From: an uncultured Lachnospiraceae bacterium
GTDB lineage: Bacteria; Bacillota; Clostridia; Lachnospirales; Lachnospiraceae
Assembly (NCBI GenBank): GCA_900551235.1
Contig: URUU01000008.1
Location: 1 to 56,323 of the forward strand
DNA: 56,323 nucleotides
Direction of reading: 5' to 3'
The position numbers and the translations under genes are program-made. Shown in pieces: positions 15,504 through 23,807 of the stretch; position 1 is the first letter of the stretch, and each line of letters begins with the position of its first letter. The notes beneath the pieces are model-generated. The model was not told where the DNA came from and did no database searches. It saw only the letters and a list, made by a program, of their open reading frames with translations.

Positions 15504-16940
15504 ATGAAGAAAACAAAGATCATCTGTACAATGGGACCGAGAACGATGGATAAGATCATTCTCAAAGAACTGATTGCAGGCGGAATGAACGTGGCACGTT
15601 TCAATTTTTCACATGGAAGCCATGAGGAACATGCAGAACGTATCGCACTGGTGCGGCAGGTTTCCGAACAACTGGGCATTCCGGTTGCGCTGATGCTGGA
15701 TACGAAAGGACCGGAGATCCGCACCGGAATTCTAAGGGACGGCAAGAAGGTCTGCCTGGAGCAGGGAAAGGAATTTACACTGTATACCGAAGAACGGGAA
15801 GGGGACGAGTCAGGATGCTCGATCACCTATCAGCAGCTTGTCTATGATGTACGAAAAGGCGATACGATCCTGATCGATGACGGTCTGATCGGCCTGGAAG
15901 TGCAGAGAGTTTCCGCGGACAAGATCGAATGTATCATCAAAAACGGCGGGGAACTGGGCGAGCGCAAAGGCGTCAATGTACCAAATGTCAAGATTCATCT
16001 TCCGGGTGTGACACAGAAAGACAAAGAAGATATTCTGTTTGGCATTGAGCAGGGCGTAGATTATATTGCAGCTTCTTTTGTACGCAACAGTGACTGCATC
16101 ATGGATATCCGTGAGATCCTGGAGGACAATCACGGAAGGGACATCGGGATCATTGCCAAGATCGAGAATGCAGAAGGTGTGGAAAATATCGATGAGATTT
16201 TGGATGCGGCAGACGGCATTATGGTAGCCAGAGGAGACCTCGGTGTGGAGATCCCTGCAGATCAGGTGCCGCACATTCAGAAAAAGATCATCCACAAATG
16301 CAACCGCAAATGCAAACCGGTTGTAACTGCAACCCAGATGCTGGATTCGATGATCCGCAATCCTCGTCCGACCAGAGCAGAGGCAGGTGATGTGGCAAAT
16401 GCGATCTACGATGGCAGTGACGCGATCATGCTTTCCGGCGAGACTGCCATGGGTAAATATCCGGTCGAAGCTGTCCGTATGATGGCGAAGATCGCAGAGA
16501 CGACAGAAGCTCATCTGGATTACTCCAATCTCCAGAAATTAAATAAAAAACAGCGTAAAAAAGACATTTCCATGGCAGTAGGATTTGCAAGTGTATCTAC
16601 GGCGGAGATTTTAAAAGCCTCCTGTCTGGTCGTACCGACGATGACCGGATATACAGCAAGGATGATCTCCAGCCTGCGTCCGAAGACACCGATCTATGCC
16701 ATCTCTCCAAGTGAGCAGGCAGTCCGCAGGATGCAGCTTTACTGGGGTGTTTATGCGATGCCGGGTGAAACTGAGGACAGCACAAGACATATGATCGCCA
16801 ACTCAATGAAGATTATTGTACGCAGGAAACTGATCAGGAAAGGAGAACTGGCTGTATTTACAGCAGGTGATCCGGCAACCAACATGGTATCCGGACGCGG
16901 ACGTTCAACGAATGTAATGCAGGTAGTGGAAGCAAAATAA
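15504..16940 (+). CDS. pyk: Pyruvate kinase
   Basis: A 478-residue cytosolic glycolytic enzyme that transfers phosphate from phosphoenolpyruvate to ADP. Conserved parts are KIICTMGPRTMD (5-16), MNVARFNFSHGSHEEH, LDTKGPEIRTG, the active-site signature IIAKIENAEGVENIDEIL, GIMVARGDLGVEIP, VTATQMLDSMIRNPRPTRAE and SDAIMLSGETAMGKYP. The C-terminal domain ends normally at about 475, and it lacks the extra PEP-utiliser-like domain found in some Clostridia and Bacillus. GCAGGAGGAATC precedes the ATG. It lies 45 bp after the rhomboid-like gene and 3 bp before the LTA-synthase-like gene. Confidence 0.97.
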   Translation: MKKTKIICTMGPRTMDKIILKELIAGGMNVARFNFSHGSHEEHAERIALVRQVSEQLGIPVALMLDTKGPEIRTGILRDGKKVCLEQGKEFTLYTEEREGDESGCSITYQQLVYDVRKGDTILIDDGLIGLEVQRVSADKIECIIKNGGELGERKGVNVPNVKIHLPGVTQKDKEDILFGIEQGVDYIAASFVRNSDCIMDIREILEDNHGRDIGIIAKIENAEGVENIDEILDAADGIMVARGDLGVEIPADQVPHIQKKIIHKCNRKCKPVVTATQMLDSMIRNPRPTRAEAGDVANAIYDGSDAIMLSGETAMGKYPVEAVRMMAKIAETTEAHLDYSNLQKLNKKQRKKDISMAVGFASVSTAEILKASCLVVPTMTGYTARMISSLRPKTPIYAISPSEQAVRRMQLYWGVYAMPGETEDSTRHMIANSMKIIVRRKLIRKGELAVFTAGDPATNMVSGRGRSTNVMQVVEAK

Positions 16941-16943
16941 AGC

Positions 16944-18959
16944 ATGACAAAGTCAAAGATGAGAAGAGGAGTTGCAGTTGCTGCAGCTCTTCTTATGATT
17001 GTTTTGGAAATACTGGCAGTGCGAAATGAGGGATTTTTAGCAGGGAAAGCGGTACTGGCATTGCTTTTGTCACTTCTGGCTGGCGGGGTGATTGCACTTG
17101 ATATTACGATACCGAAGAAATTAAGTCCGCTGATCTTTCTGTTGTTGCCGGCAGCATCTGTCTGCTGTATGGAGTTCTTTACCCATGTGCCATGGGATCT
17201 GACGCCGGCGATCTTTTTTCTGAATTACCTGTTTTATCTTGTAGTATATCTTATTATCACGACAATATCCGGAAATATGCGCTGGGGAGGTATGTTCGCG
17301 CCTGTTTTCCCGGCACTTGTGGGAACCGTCAACTATTTTATTGTCAGTTTCAGATCCTCACCTCTGGTACCGTGGGATCTCTATTCTCTGCGTACGGCGG
17401 CGAGCGTTGCGGATAATTATACACTGGATGTATCGTGGAGACTGTATTTTGTGCTGATGGGATTTTTATGGATCGCCATCCTGGGAGAAAAACTGCGGTT
17501 TTCTTTTGGAAGCATCCGCAGGCGTCTGATCCAGGTAGTGCTGTCGGCGGCACTGATGGCGGCATTTGTCAGCTATGTGCAGACAGAGAACTGCGAAGAA
17601 GTGTTTGGACTGGATGATATTTTATTTACGCCAAATGTGCTTTACCGCAACAATGGTTTTATGGTGGCATACCTGGCAAACCTGCAATATCTGCATATCG
17701 AGAAACCACAGGGATATTCGGCAGATGCAGCGCAGAAACTGGCAGATACCAGGATGGCTGCAGCAGACAAAACATCAGAACAGACCGATTCGGATGCAGC
17801 AGACGATAAATCAGAAAAAGATACTGATAAACCTAATATTCTGGTTATCATGAACGAAGCATTTTCTGACCTGTCTGTGTATGGAGATTTTGCAGCGACA
17901 GAGGATTATATGCCGTTCTGGAGGTCGCTGAAAGAAAATACGGTACGTGGCAATCTGTATGTTTCAGTAAAAGGCGGCAACACGGCAAATACCGAGTTTG
18001 AATTTCTGACCGGAAGCACCATGGCATTTCTGCCAGCCGGAAGTGTGCCGTATCAGCAGTTTTTAAATGGTCAGATGCCATCGCTTGCAAGCTGGCTTGG
18101 CAGCATGGGCTATACGACTGCAGCCCTGCATCCATATTATTCAACGGGCTGGAGCCGGGACAAGGTGTATCAGTATCTTGGATTTGATAAGCAGTATTTT
18201 CGCGATACCGGAGACTTTCCGGATGCCACACTGCTTCGTGGCTGGGTGGATGATGCGTCTGCCTTTGACAAACTGATCGAACTTTACGAAAAAAAAGATG
18301 CAGATACGCCGCTGTTTGCTTTTGAAGTGACCATGCAGAATCATGGAGGTTACAGCAAAGAGTACGAAGATCTGACAAATGAGATCCAGTTTTTGGATGC
18401 TACACAGGAGATGCGTTCTGTGCACCAGGTACAGACCGAAGCAACCGAAAAATATCTGACCCTGATCAAAAAGACGGATGAAGCACTGGAAGAACTGATC
18501 AGTTATTTCGAAGAAGAGGACGAGAAAACGATCATTCTGATGTTTGGAGACCATCAGCCTGCAGAATACATCACCAATTCCGTCCTGCGTGTTTTAGGTG
18601 AAGATACCACGACGAGGAATGATACGACTGACAAGTTAAAAACAAGCTATGAAGTACCATTTGTGATGTGGGCAAATTATGATATTGGCGAAAAAGAAGT
18701 CGATGCCATCAGTGCAAACTATCTGAACAGTCTCCTTGCAGATACAGCGGGACTGGAAAAGACGGATTATCAGAAATGGCTGCAAAAACTGGAAGTGGAA
18801 TATCCGGTCATAACGGCCAATTTTTATCAGGATGCGGACGGTACGTTCCACTCCTGGGGAGAAGAAAAACAAAGTGGTATTTTGAATGATTATGCAATTT
18901 TGCAGTATAATAATCTTGTTGATAAAAAGCATCGGATCAGCGGTTTCTTTCAGCCGTGA
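16944..18959 (+). CDS. LTA-synthase-family / phosphoglycerol transferase-like membrane enzyme
   Basis: A 671-residue protein with five or more N-terminal membrane helices (about 8-210) followed by a large extracellular sulfatase-fold domain. It belongs to the LtaS/MdoB group, which transfers glycerol-phosphate from phosphatidylglycerol to cell-envelope polymers. Expected active-site elements are present: the metal Glu in IMNEAFSDL (about 303), the catalytic Thr region GGNTANTEFEFLTGS (about 343), and the metal-binding GDHQP (about 534). A Ser/Asp/Lys-rich linker (about 265-292) joins the two halves. Whether it makes true lipoteichoic acid is not known. The ATG is 3 bp after the pyk stop, so it is likely co-transcribed, with a weak ribosome binding site. 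Confidence 0.88.
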   Translation: MTKSKMRRGVAVAAALLMIVLEILAVRNEGFLAGKAVLALLLSLLAGGVIALDITIPKKLSPLIFLLLPAASVCCMEFFTHVPWDLTPAIFFLNYLFYLVVYLIITTISGNMRWGGMFAPVFPALVGTVNYFIVSFRSSPLVPWDLYSLRTAASVADNYTLDVSWRLYFVLMGFLWIAILGEKLRFSFGSIRRRLIQVVLSAALMAAFVSYVQTENCEEVFGLDDILFTPNVLYRNNGFMVAYLANLQYLHIEKPQGYSADAAQKLADTRMAAADKTSEQTDSDAADDKSEKDTDKPNILVIMNEAFSDLSVYGDFAATEDYMPFWRSLKENTVRGNLYVSVKGGNTANTEFEFLTGSTMAFLPAGSVPYQQFLNGQMPSLASWLGSMGYTTAALHPYYSTGWSRDKVYQYLGFDKQYFRDTGDFPDATLLRGWVDDASAFDKLIELYEKKDADTPLFAFEVTMQNHGGYSKEYEDLTNEIQFLDATQEMRSVHQVQTEATEKYLTLIKKTDEALEELISYFEEEDEKTIILMFGDHQPAEYITNSVLRVLGEDTTTRNDTTDKLKTSYEVPFVMWANYDIGEKEVDAISANYLNSLLADTAGLEKTDYQKWLQKLEVEYPVITANFYQDADGTFHSWGEEKQSGILNDYAILQYNNLVDKKHRISGFFQP

Positions 18960-18975
18960 TCTGCCGCGGCGGGTA

Positions 18976-19004
18976 TTGACAAACGAAAATTTCCGTATTA
19001 TATT
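18976..19004 (+). promoter_or_regulatory. Sigma-A promoter of lysA
   Basis: TTGACA (18976-18981), a 17-bp spacer and TATATT (18999-19004), followed by a 60-nt leader and AGAAAGGAACAAACCG before the ATG. Confidence 0.82.
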
Positions 19005-19072
19005 TTTACATATTGCTGCTTGATAAATAAGCAGGCCGGCAATGGGCTGAAACAACAGAAAGGAACAAACCG

Positions 19073-20344
19073 ATGAATAAAAAACCATTTGTGACATATG
19101 AAAAACTTCAGGAAATTGTAAAAGAGATTCCGACACCATTCCACCTTTATGATGAAAAAGGCATCCGTGAAAATGCCAGAGCATTAAAAGAGGCTTTTGC
19201 ATGGAACAAAGGATACAAAGAATATTTTGCAGTAAAAGCAACACCGAATCCTTTTCTGATCCAGATTTTAAGAGAGTATGGCTGCGGCTGTGACTGCTCT
19301 TCCATGACGGAGCTGATGCTCTCGAAAGCAATCGGCGCAACCGGAGATGACATTATGTTTTCTTCCAATGATACACCGGAAGAAGAGTTTGCTTATGCAG
19401 CATCTTTAGATGGTATCATCAATCTGGATGATATTACACATATTGAGAAAGTAGAAAAAGCAGTTGGAAAGCTTCCAAAGAAAATGAGCTGCCGTTACAA
19501 TCCGGGCGGAATCTTCAAAATCAGCAATGATATTATGGACAATCCGGGTGATTCCAAGTATGGTATGACGACAGAACAGATTTTTCAAGCATTTCGTATC
19601 ATGAAAGAAAAAGGTGTGGAGGAATTTGGCATTCATGCATTTCTGGCAAGTAATACCGTCACAAATGATTATTATCCGCTTCTGGCAAAGAAATTATTTG
19701 AACTGGCAGTACGCCTGAAAAACGAAGTGGATGTCCATATCGGATTTATCAATCTGTCCGGTGGCGTTGGCATTCCTTACCGTCCGGATCAGGAACCGAA
19801 TGATATCCGTGTGATCGGCAAAGGTGTAGAGAAAGTCTACAATGAAGTACTCGTTCCGGCAGGTATGGGCGATGTGGCGATCTACACAGAGCTTGGCCGT
19901 TTTATGATGGGACCGTATGGCTGTCTGGTAACAAAAGCAATTAACGAAAAACATACTTATAAGGAATACATTGGTGTGGATGCATGTGCGGTAAACCTGA
20001 TGCGCCCGGCTATGTACGGTGCTTACCATCACATTACCGTTATGGGAAAAGAAAACGAACCGTGCAGCCATATGTATGATGTGACCGGATCTCTGTGCGA
20101 GAACAATGATAAATTTGCCATTGACCGTATGCTGCCGAAGATTGATATGGGTGATCTTCTGGTGATCCACGATACCGGTGCACATGGATTTTCCATGGGT
20201 TATAATTACAACGGCAAGTTAAAATCCGCTGAAGTTCTGCTTACAGAGGAGGGACAGGCAAAACTGATCCGCCGTGCAGAGACACCGAAGGATTATTTTG
20301 CGACTTTTGACGGATTTGATTTCTATAAGAAAGTATTAGAATGA
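19073..20344 (+). CDS. lysA: Diaminopimelate decarboxylase-type PLP enzyme
   Basis: A 423-residue cytosolic enzyme of the fold-III (alanine racemase-like barrel) decarboxylases. LysA converts meso-diaminopimelate to lysine and CO2. The PLP lysine lies in EYFAVKATPNP (K55). CGCDCSSMTELMLS, HAFLASNT, the glycine-rich LSGGVGIPYRPDQ and the C-terminal ACAVNLMRPAMYGAYHHITV follow the family. DVTGSLCENNDKFA carries the substrate-site Cys of the partner subunit. The sequence is of a divergent clostridial type, so a related amino acid decarboxylase is a weak alternative. It is expressed from its own promoter, with the SGNH hydrolase gene 28 bp downstream. Confidence 0.88.
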   Translation: MNKKPFVTYEKLQEIVKEIPTPFHLYDEKGIRENARALKEAFAWNKGYKEYFAVKATPNPFLIQILREYGCGCDCSSMTELMLSKAIGATGDDIMFSSNDTPEEEFAYAASLDGIINLDDITHIEKVEKAVGKLPKKMSCRYNPGGIFKISNDIMDNPGDSKYGMTTEQIFQAFRIMKEKGVEEFGIHAFLASNTVTNDYYPLLAKKLFELAVRLKNEVDVHIGFINLSGGVGIPYRPDQEPNDIRVIGKGVEKVYNEVLVPAGMGDVAIYTELGRFMMGPYGCLVTKAINEKHTYKEYIGVDACAVNLMRPAMYGAYHHITVMGKENEPCSHMYDVTGSLCENNDKFAIDRMLPKIDMGDLLVIHDTGAHGFSMGYNYNGKLKSAEVLLTEEGQAKLIRRAETPKDYFATFDGFDFYKKVLE

Positions 20345-20372
20345 TACCAGAATTTACAGGAGGGAGTGTGGC

Positions 20373-21188
20373 ATGAAAAGGAAAGGGATTTTTAAGGCGC
20401 TGCTGGGACTGATCGCTGCGCTTATTGTGTTTTTTTTTCCGGTATTGAAGTCCGGGGCGGCAGGCGTAAAGTACGATAAAGTGATTTTTGTCGGGGATTC
20501 CAGGATGGTGGAGCTGTCTGACCTGGTGGCCAATGACAACATCCAGTATATCGCAAAGCGCGGGATCGGTGTAAACTGGCTGAAAGGCAGCGGATATCCA
20601 AAGCTGCAGAAGGCAGTGAAAAAGACAAAAGGACGTAAAGCAGTCGTTTTTTTTATCGGGATCAACGACACCTATCATATCAAAGAGTATATTACGGCAT
20701 TGAACAGTTATTATAAACCACTGAAAGAAGAAAATTGTGATGTGTATTACCTCTCACTGACACCGACGACCTCCGTAGGGAAAACGCCGAGCAAATCAAC
20801 AGAGAGCGTCAGGGTTTTTAATGCAAAAATGAAAAGTGGTCTGAAAAAAGGCATTCGTTATCTGGACATTTTCAGCTATTTTCGCTGGGGGATCAACAGC
20901 GTAGATGGTGTACATTACACCGATTCTTCTTATGGCTCGATCCACCGCTATTTTCTTCGCCGTCTGAAAAAGTACGGAACTGTGAAGAAAGGAAAATATA
21001 ACTGGGAATATAAAGATGGAAGCTGGTATTGTTACAACCGAAAAGGCAAGCTCTATAAGAGCCGTTTTCTGCCGCTTACGAATGGGACCTGTTATGTGAA
21101 CAGCAAAGGGAAAAAACTGGCAAACCGTACCTTTACGGTAAAAAAGAAAACATATCATGCAGACCGGTTTGGTATTGTAAAAAAATAG
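20373..21188 (+). CDS. Secreted SGNH/GDSL hydrolase with wall-binding-like tail
   Basis: A 271-residue protein with a signal peptide (KGIFKALLGLIAALIVFFFP, then cleavage near residue 30). The SGNH catalytic blocks are VIFVGDSRMVEL (nucleophile S43), the Gly block KRGIGVNW, IGINDTY with the Asn, and the DGVHYTD Asp-His pair. These enzymes are esterases or lipases, often removing acyl or acetyl groups from envelope sugars. The C-terminus (about 208-271) has repeats like YKDGSWYCYNRKGKLYKS and FLPLTNGTCYVNSKGKKL, which resemble choline/cell-wall-binding modules. AGGAGGGAGTGTGGC precedes the ATG. Co-transcription with lysA is likely, and a terminator follows. Confidence 0.85.
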   Translation: MKRKGIFKALLGLIAALIVFFFPVLKSGAAGVKYDKVIFVGDSRMVELSDLVANDNIQYIAKRGIGVNWLKGSGYPKLQKAVKKTKGRKAVVFFIGINDTYHIKEYITALNSYYKPLKEENCDVYYLSLTPTTSVGKTPSKSTESVRVFNAKMKSGLKKGIRYLDIFSYFRWGINSVDGVHYTDSSYGSIHRYFLRRLKKYGTVKKGKYNWEYKDGSWYCYNRKGKLYKSRFLPLTNGTCYVNSKGKKLANRTFTVKKKTYHADRFGIVKK

Positions 21189-21223
21189 CAATCCGCCGGA
21201 TTCAATCTTCTATCTGATATACA

Positions 21224-21262
21224 GCGGCATAATCTGAAACGGAAAGATTATGCCGTTTTTTT
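21224..21262 (+). terminator. Intrinsic terminator
   Basis: CGGCATAATCT pairs perfectly with AGATTATGCCG around a 9-nt loop, followed by seven T. It separates the SGNH gene from spoVAD. Confidence 0.93.
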
Positions 21263-21288
21263 ACATATGAAAATTGAGAAAAGAACCT

Positions 21289-21318
21289 GCATACTCTGCC
21301 GGAAAGAAAGCCATACTA
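21289..21318 (+). promoter_or_regulatory. Sigma-G (forespore) promoter of the spoVA genes
   Basis: GCATA (21289-21293), 18 bp and CATACTA (21312-21318) fit the Bacillus sigma-G pattern GHATR-N18-CATxHTA exactly, 38 bp before spoVAD. Its position directly ahead of spoVAD means the transcript starts with spoVAD. Confidence 0.8.
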
Positions 21319-21356
21319 TTCATAGAATAAAACCTTGAAAAGGCAGGAATAAGAAT

Positions 21357-22367
21357 ATGAATCGTATGACGGGAGAACAGAGCATCTGCTTTGAAAAACC
21401 ACCTTATATCCGGTGCAGTGCTTCTGTAGTAGGAAAAAAAGAAGGCGAGGGACCGCTTGGAAACCTGTTTGATCTGATCTGTGAAGATCCGATGCTTGGT
21501 GAGGAGAACTGGGAAAAAGCGGAGAGCATGCTTCAGGTAAAAGCGGCAAAGCTGGTTCTGGAGAAAGCAGGGCAGATGCCGCAGCGTGTCCGCTATATTT
21601 TTGCAGGTGATCTGCTGGGGCAGCTCATCGCCACATCCTTTGGCGTGCAGGAACTGGAAATTCCGCTTTTTGGTCTTTATGGTGCCTGTTCGACCTGCGG
21701 GGAGACGCTCTCTCTGGCAGCGATGACAGTAAATGCCGGCTATGCAGACCAGGTGCTGGCAATCACCTCCAGTCATTTCGGAAGTGCGGAAAAACAGTTC
21801 CGTTTTCCTCTGGAATATGGAAACCAGAGACCGCTCTCTGCGACCTGGACCGTGACCGGAAGCGGAGCGTTTCTGTTATCAACCGAAAAGAGTCATGCAA
21901 AGATCACAGGCATCACGACCGGAAAAGTGGTTGATTACGGTGTGCGGGATTCCCTGAATATGGGAGCATGCATGGCACCGGCAGCGGCAGATACTATCAT
22001 CTCCAGCCTGATGGATTTTAACCGGCAGCCCCAGGATTACGATAAGATCATTACAGGGGATCTTGGTTATGTAGGACAGACGATACTTTTTAAATTGCTG
22101 GAAGAGCGGGGATTTGATATCCGAAAACAGCATATGGATTGTGGAATCGAAATTTTCGACCGGGAAGCACAGGATACTCATTCCGGTGGAAGCGGCTGCG
22201 GCTGCTCTGCTGTGACGTTCTCGGCGATGATCCTGCCAAACATCGAAAAAGGTAACTGGAAACGGGTTCTGTTTGTGCCGACCGGAGCGCTGCTTTCTAC
22301 GGTCAGCTTTAATGAAGGACAGACCGTACCGGGCATTGCACATGCAGTTGTGGTCGAACATTGTTAA
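21357..22367 (+). CDS. spoVAD: Stage V sporulation protein AD
   Basis: A 336-residue thiolase-fold protein of the SpoVA complex, which loads dipicolinic acid into the developing spore and releases it in germination. In Bacillus, SpoVAD binds dipicolinic acid. Typical sequence includes CSGSVVGKKEGEGPLG-like text near 20-35, LGEENWEKAES, YIFAGDLLGQLIATSFG, YGACSTCGETLSLAAM, and ITGDLGYVG, then the C-terminal CGCSAVTFSAMILP. The length is normal. AGGCAGGAATAAG precedes the ATG, and a consensus sigma-G promoter lies upstream. spoVAE follows by 32 bp. The usual upstream partner spoVAC is absent at this locus. Confidence 0.95.
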   Translation: MNRMTGEQSICFEKPPYIRCSASVVGKKEGEGPLGNLFDLICEDPMLGEENWEKAESMLQVKAAKLVLEKAGQMPQRVRYIFAGDLLGQLIATSFGVQELEIPLFGLYGACSTCGETLSLAAMTVNAGYADQVLAITSSHFGSAEKQFRFPLEYGNQRPLSATWTVTGSGAFLLSTEKSHAKITGITTGKVVDYGVRDSLNMGACMAPAAADTIISSLMDFNRQPQDYDKIITGDLGYVGQTILFKLLEERGFDIRKQHMDCGIEIFDREAQDTHSGGSGCGCSAVTFSAMILPNIEKGNWKRVLFVPTGALLSTVSFNEGQTVPGIAHAVVVEHC

Positions 22368-22399
22368 ATAAAAAACAGCAGAGAGGAGAAAACAAAAAT

Positions 22400-22756
22400 A
22401 TGAGTTATGTGACAGCATTCTGGGTGGGCGGACTGATCTGCGCCCTGTGTCAGATTCTTCTGGAGAAAACAAAACTGATGCCGGGAAGAGTGATGGTGAT
22501 CCTGGTGTGCAGCGGGGCAGTACTTGGGGCATTCAATATTTATCAGCCATTTGTCGAGTTTGCAGGGGCAGGGGCATCCGTACCGCTGCCTGGCTTTGGA
22601 AATCTGCTATGGAAAGGAGTAAAAGAAGCCGTAGATGAAAATGGATTCCTTGGGATTTTCATGGGAGGTTTTAAAGCGAGCGCCGTCGGGATCAGTGCGG
22701 CACTGGTCTTTTCCTATCTTGCCAGCCTGATCTTCCAGCCGAAGATGAAAAGGTGA
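22400..22756 (+). CDS. spoVAE: Stage V sporulation protein AE (SpoVAEB type)
   Basis: A 118-residue inner forespore membrane protein with three to four hydrophobic helices: FWVGGLICALCQILLE (7-22), VMVILVCSGAVLGAFNIYQPF, and FKASAVGISAALVFSYLASLIF. It is part of the SpoVA dipicolinic acid channel together with SpoVAC and SpoVAD. The short form equals SpoVAEB. Start at 22400 (MSYVTAFW) was chosen for the family match and the GAGAGGAGAAAAC upstream; an ATG at 22361 overlaps spoVAD and adds a charged tail without family support. It is co-transcribed with spoVAD. Confidence 0.93.
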   Translation: MSYVTAFWVGGLICALCQILLEKTKLMPGRVMVILVCSGAVLGAFNIYQPFVEFAGAGASVPLPGFGNLLWKGVKEAVDENGFLGIFMGGFKASAVGISAALVFSYLASLIFQPKMKR

Positions 22757-22825
22757 TTGGATTTGGTCAGATGAGCAGAAAAATGGACTGTAAGTATAAA
22801 ATTTTAGAAATCAGCAGGAGAATAT

Positions 22826-23797
22826 GTGAATAATAAGAAACTATACAATATAGGAAAAACAGAAGATGGCATGCAGATCCAGAAGTATCTAAGAGAAGCG
22901 GGATTTTCGAAAGCACAGATCCGCAGCATGAAATTTATGGAGGACGGCATCTGTGTCAACGGACAAAGAGAGAGGGTGACAGCGGTACTGAAGGCAGGGG
23001 ATGTGCTGGAAGTTTTGCTGGCTATGAAAGAGGGTGCTTCTTCGCATTTGTTGTCGCTTGAAAAAATGCCGGAGATTCTTTACGAGGACGAGGATGTGAT
23101 TGCGGTAAACAAACCGGCGGGGATTGCCGTGCATCCATCTCACGGGCACTACCTGGATACGCTTTCAAACCAGCTTGCCTACTATTTCCGGATGAGCGGA
23201 CAGAGAGTGGAAGTACACAGCATCGGCAGACTGGATCTGGAGACAAGTGGGATCGTGCTGTTTGCAAAACACCGGGCGGCGGCTGCAAGACTTTCTGCGC
23301 AGCGGGAAGCAGGAGTACTTCGGAAACAGTATTTTGCAATCTGCAGCGGTACATTTGAACAAAAAAGAGGCTGTCACAGAAGTGCGGTCGCGCCGCTTCC
23401 CGGCAGCCTGATGAAGATGTGTGTATCCGAAACAGGAAAACGGGCGGTCACATATTTTGAAGTAGAAAAGCAGTATCCACATGCGGCACTGGTGCGTCTG
23501 GAACTCAAGACCGGACGGACACACCAGATCCGCGTACATATGGCAGATGCCGGTCATCCACTGCTAGGGGACCGTCTGTATGGCATCTTGGCAGAAGCGT
23601 GTGCACCGCATTTGGGGGAAGGAAAGCAGTATGGAAGCCAGATGCAAAGAGCCGCACTCCATGCTGGAAAAATGACATTCCGACAGCCGTTTTGTGAAAA
23701 AGAAGTTACCGTTGCCGCACCATTTCCGGAAGATATGCAGATCTGTCTGGAACAACTGGAAGATGTATTGAAAAATGAACTGGAAAACAGAAGATGA
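22826..23797 (+). CDS. RluA family RNA pseudouridine synthase (second paralogue)
   Basis: A 323-residue cytosolic enzyme with an N-terminal S4-like segment (IQKYLREAGFSKAQIRSM) and the catalytic motif GRLDLETSGIVLFAKH carrying the Asp nucleophile. It also has DEDVIAVNKPAGIAVHPSHG and TGRTHQIRVHMADAGHPLLGD. It starts at GTG (22826) behind CAGGAGAATAT; the overlapping ATG at 22824 reads straight into TGA. Which uridine it modifies is unknown. It resembles the copy at 8544 in layout but is clearly diverged. glpK follows 10 bp downstream, so these unrelated genes probably share a transcript. Confidence 0.92.
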   Translation: MNNKKLYNIGKTEDGMQIQKYLREAGFSKAQIRSMKFMEDGICVNGQRERVTAVLKAGDVLEVLLAMKEGASSHLLSLEKMPEILYEDEDVIAVNKPAGIAVHPSHGHYLDTLSNQLAYYFRMSGQRVEVHSIGRLDLETSGIVLFAKHRAAAARLSAQREAGVLRKQYFAICSGTFEQKRGCHRSAVAPLPGSLMKMCVSETGKRAVTYFEVEKQYPHAALVRLELKTGRTHQIRVHMADAGHPLLGDRLYGILAEACAPHLGEGKQYGSQMQRAALHAGKMTFRQPFCEKEVTVAAPFPEDMQICLEQLEDVLKNELENRR

Positions 23798-23807
23798 GGT
23801 GAAGTTT

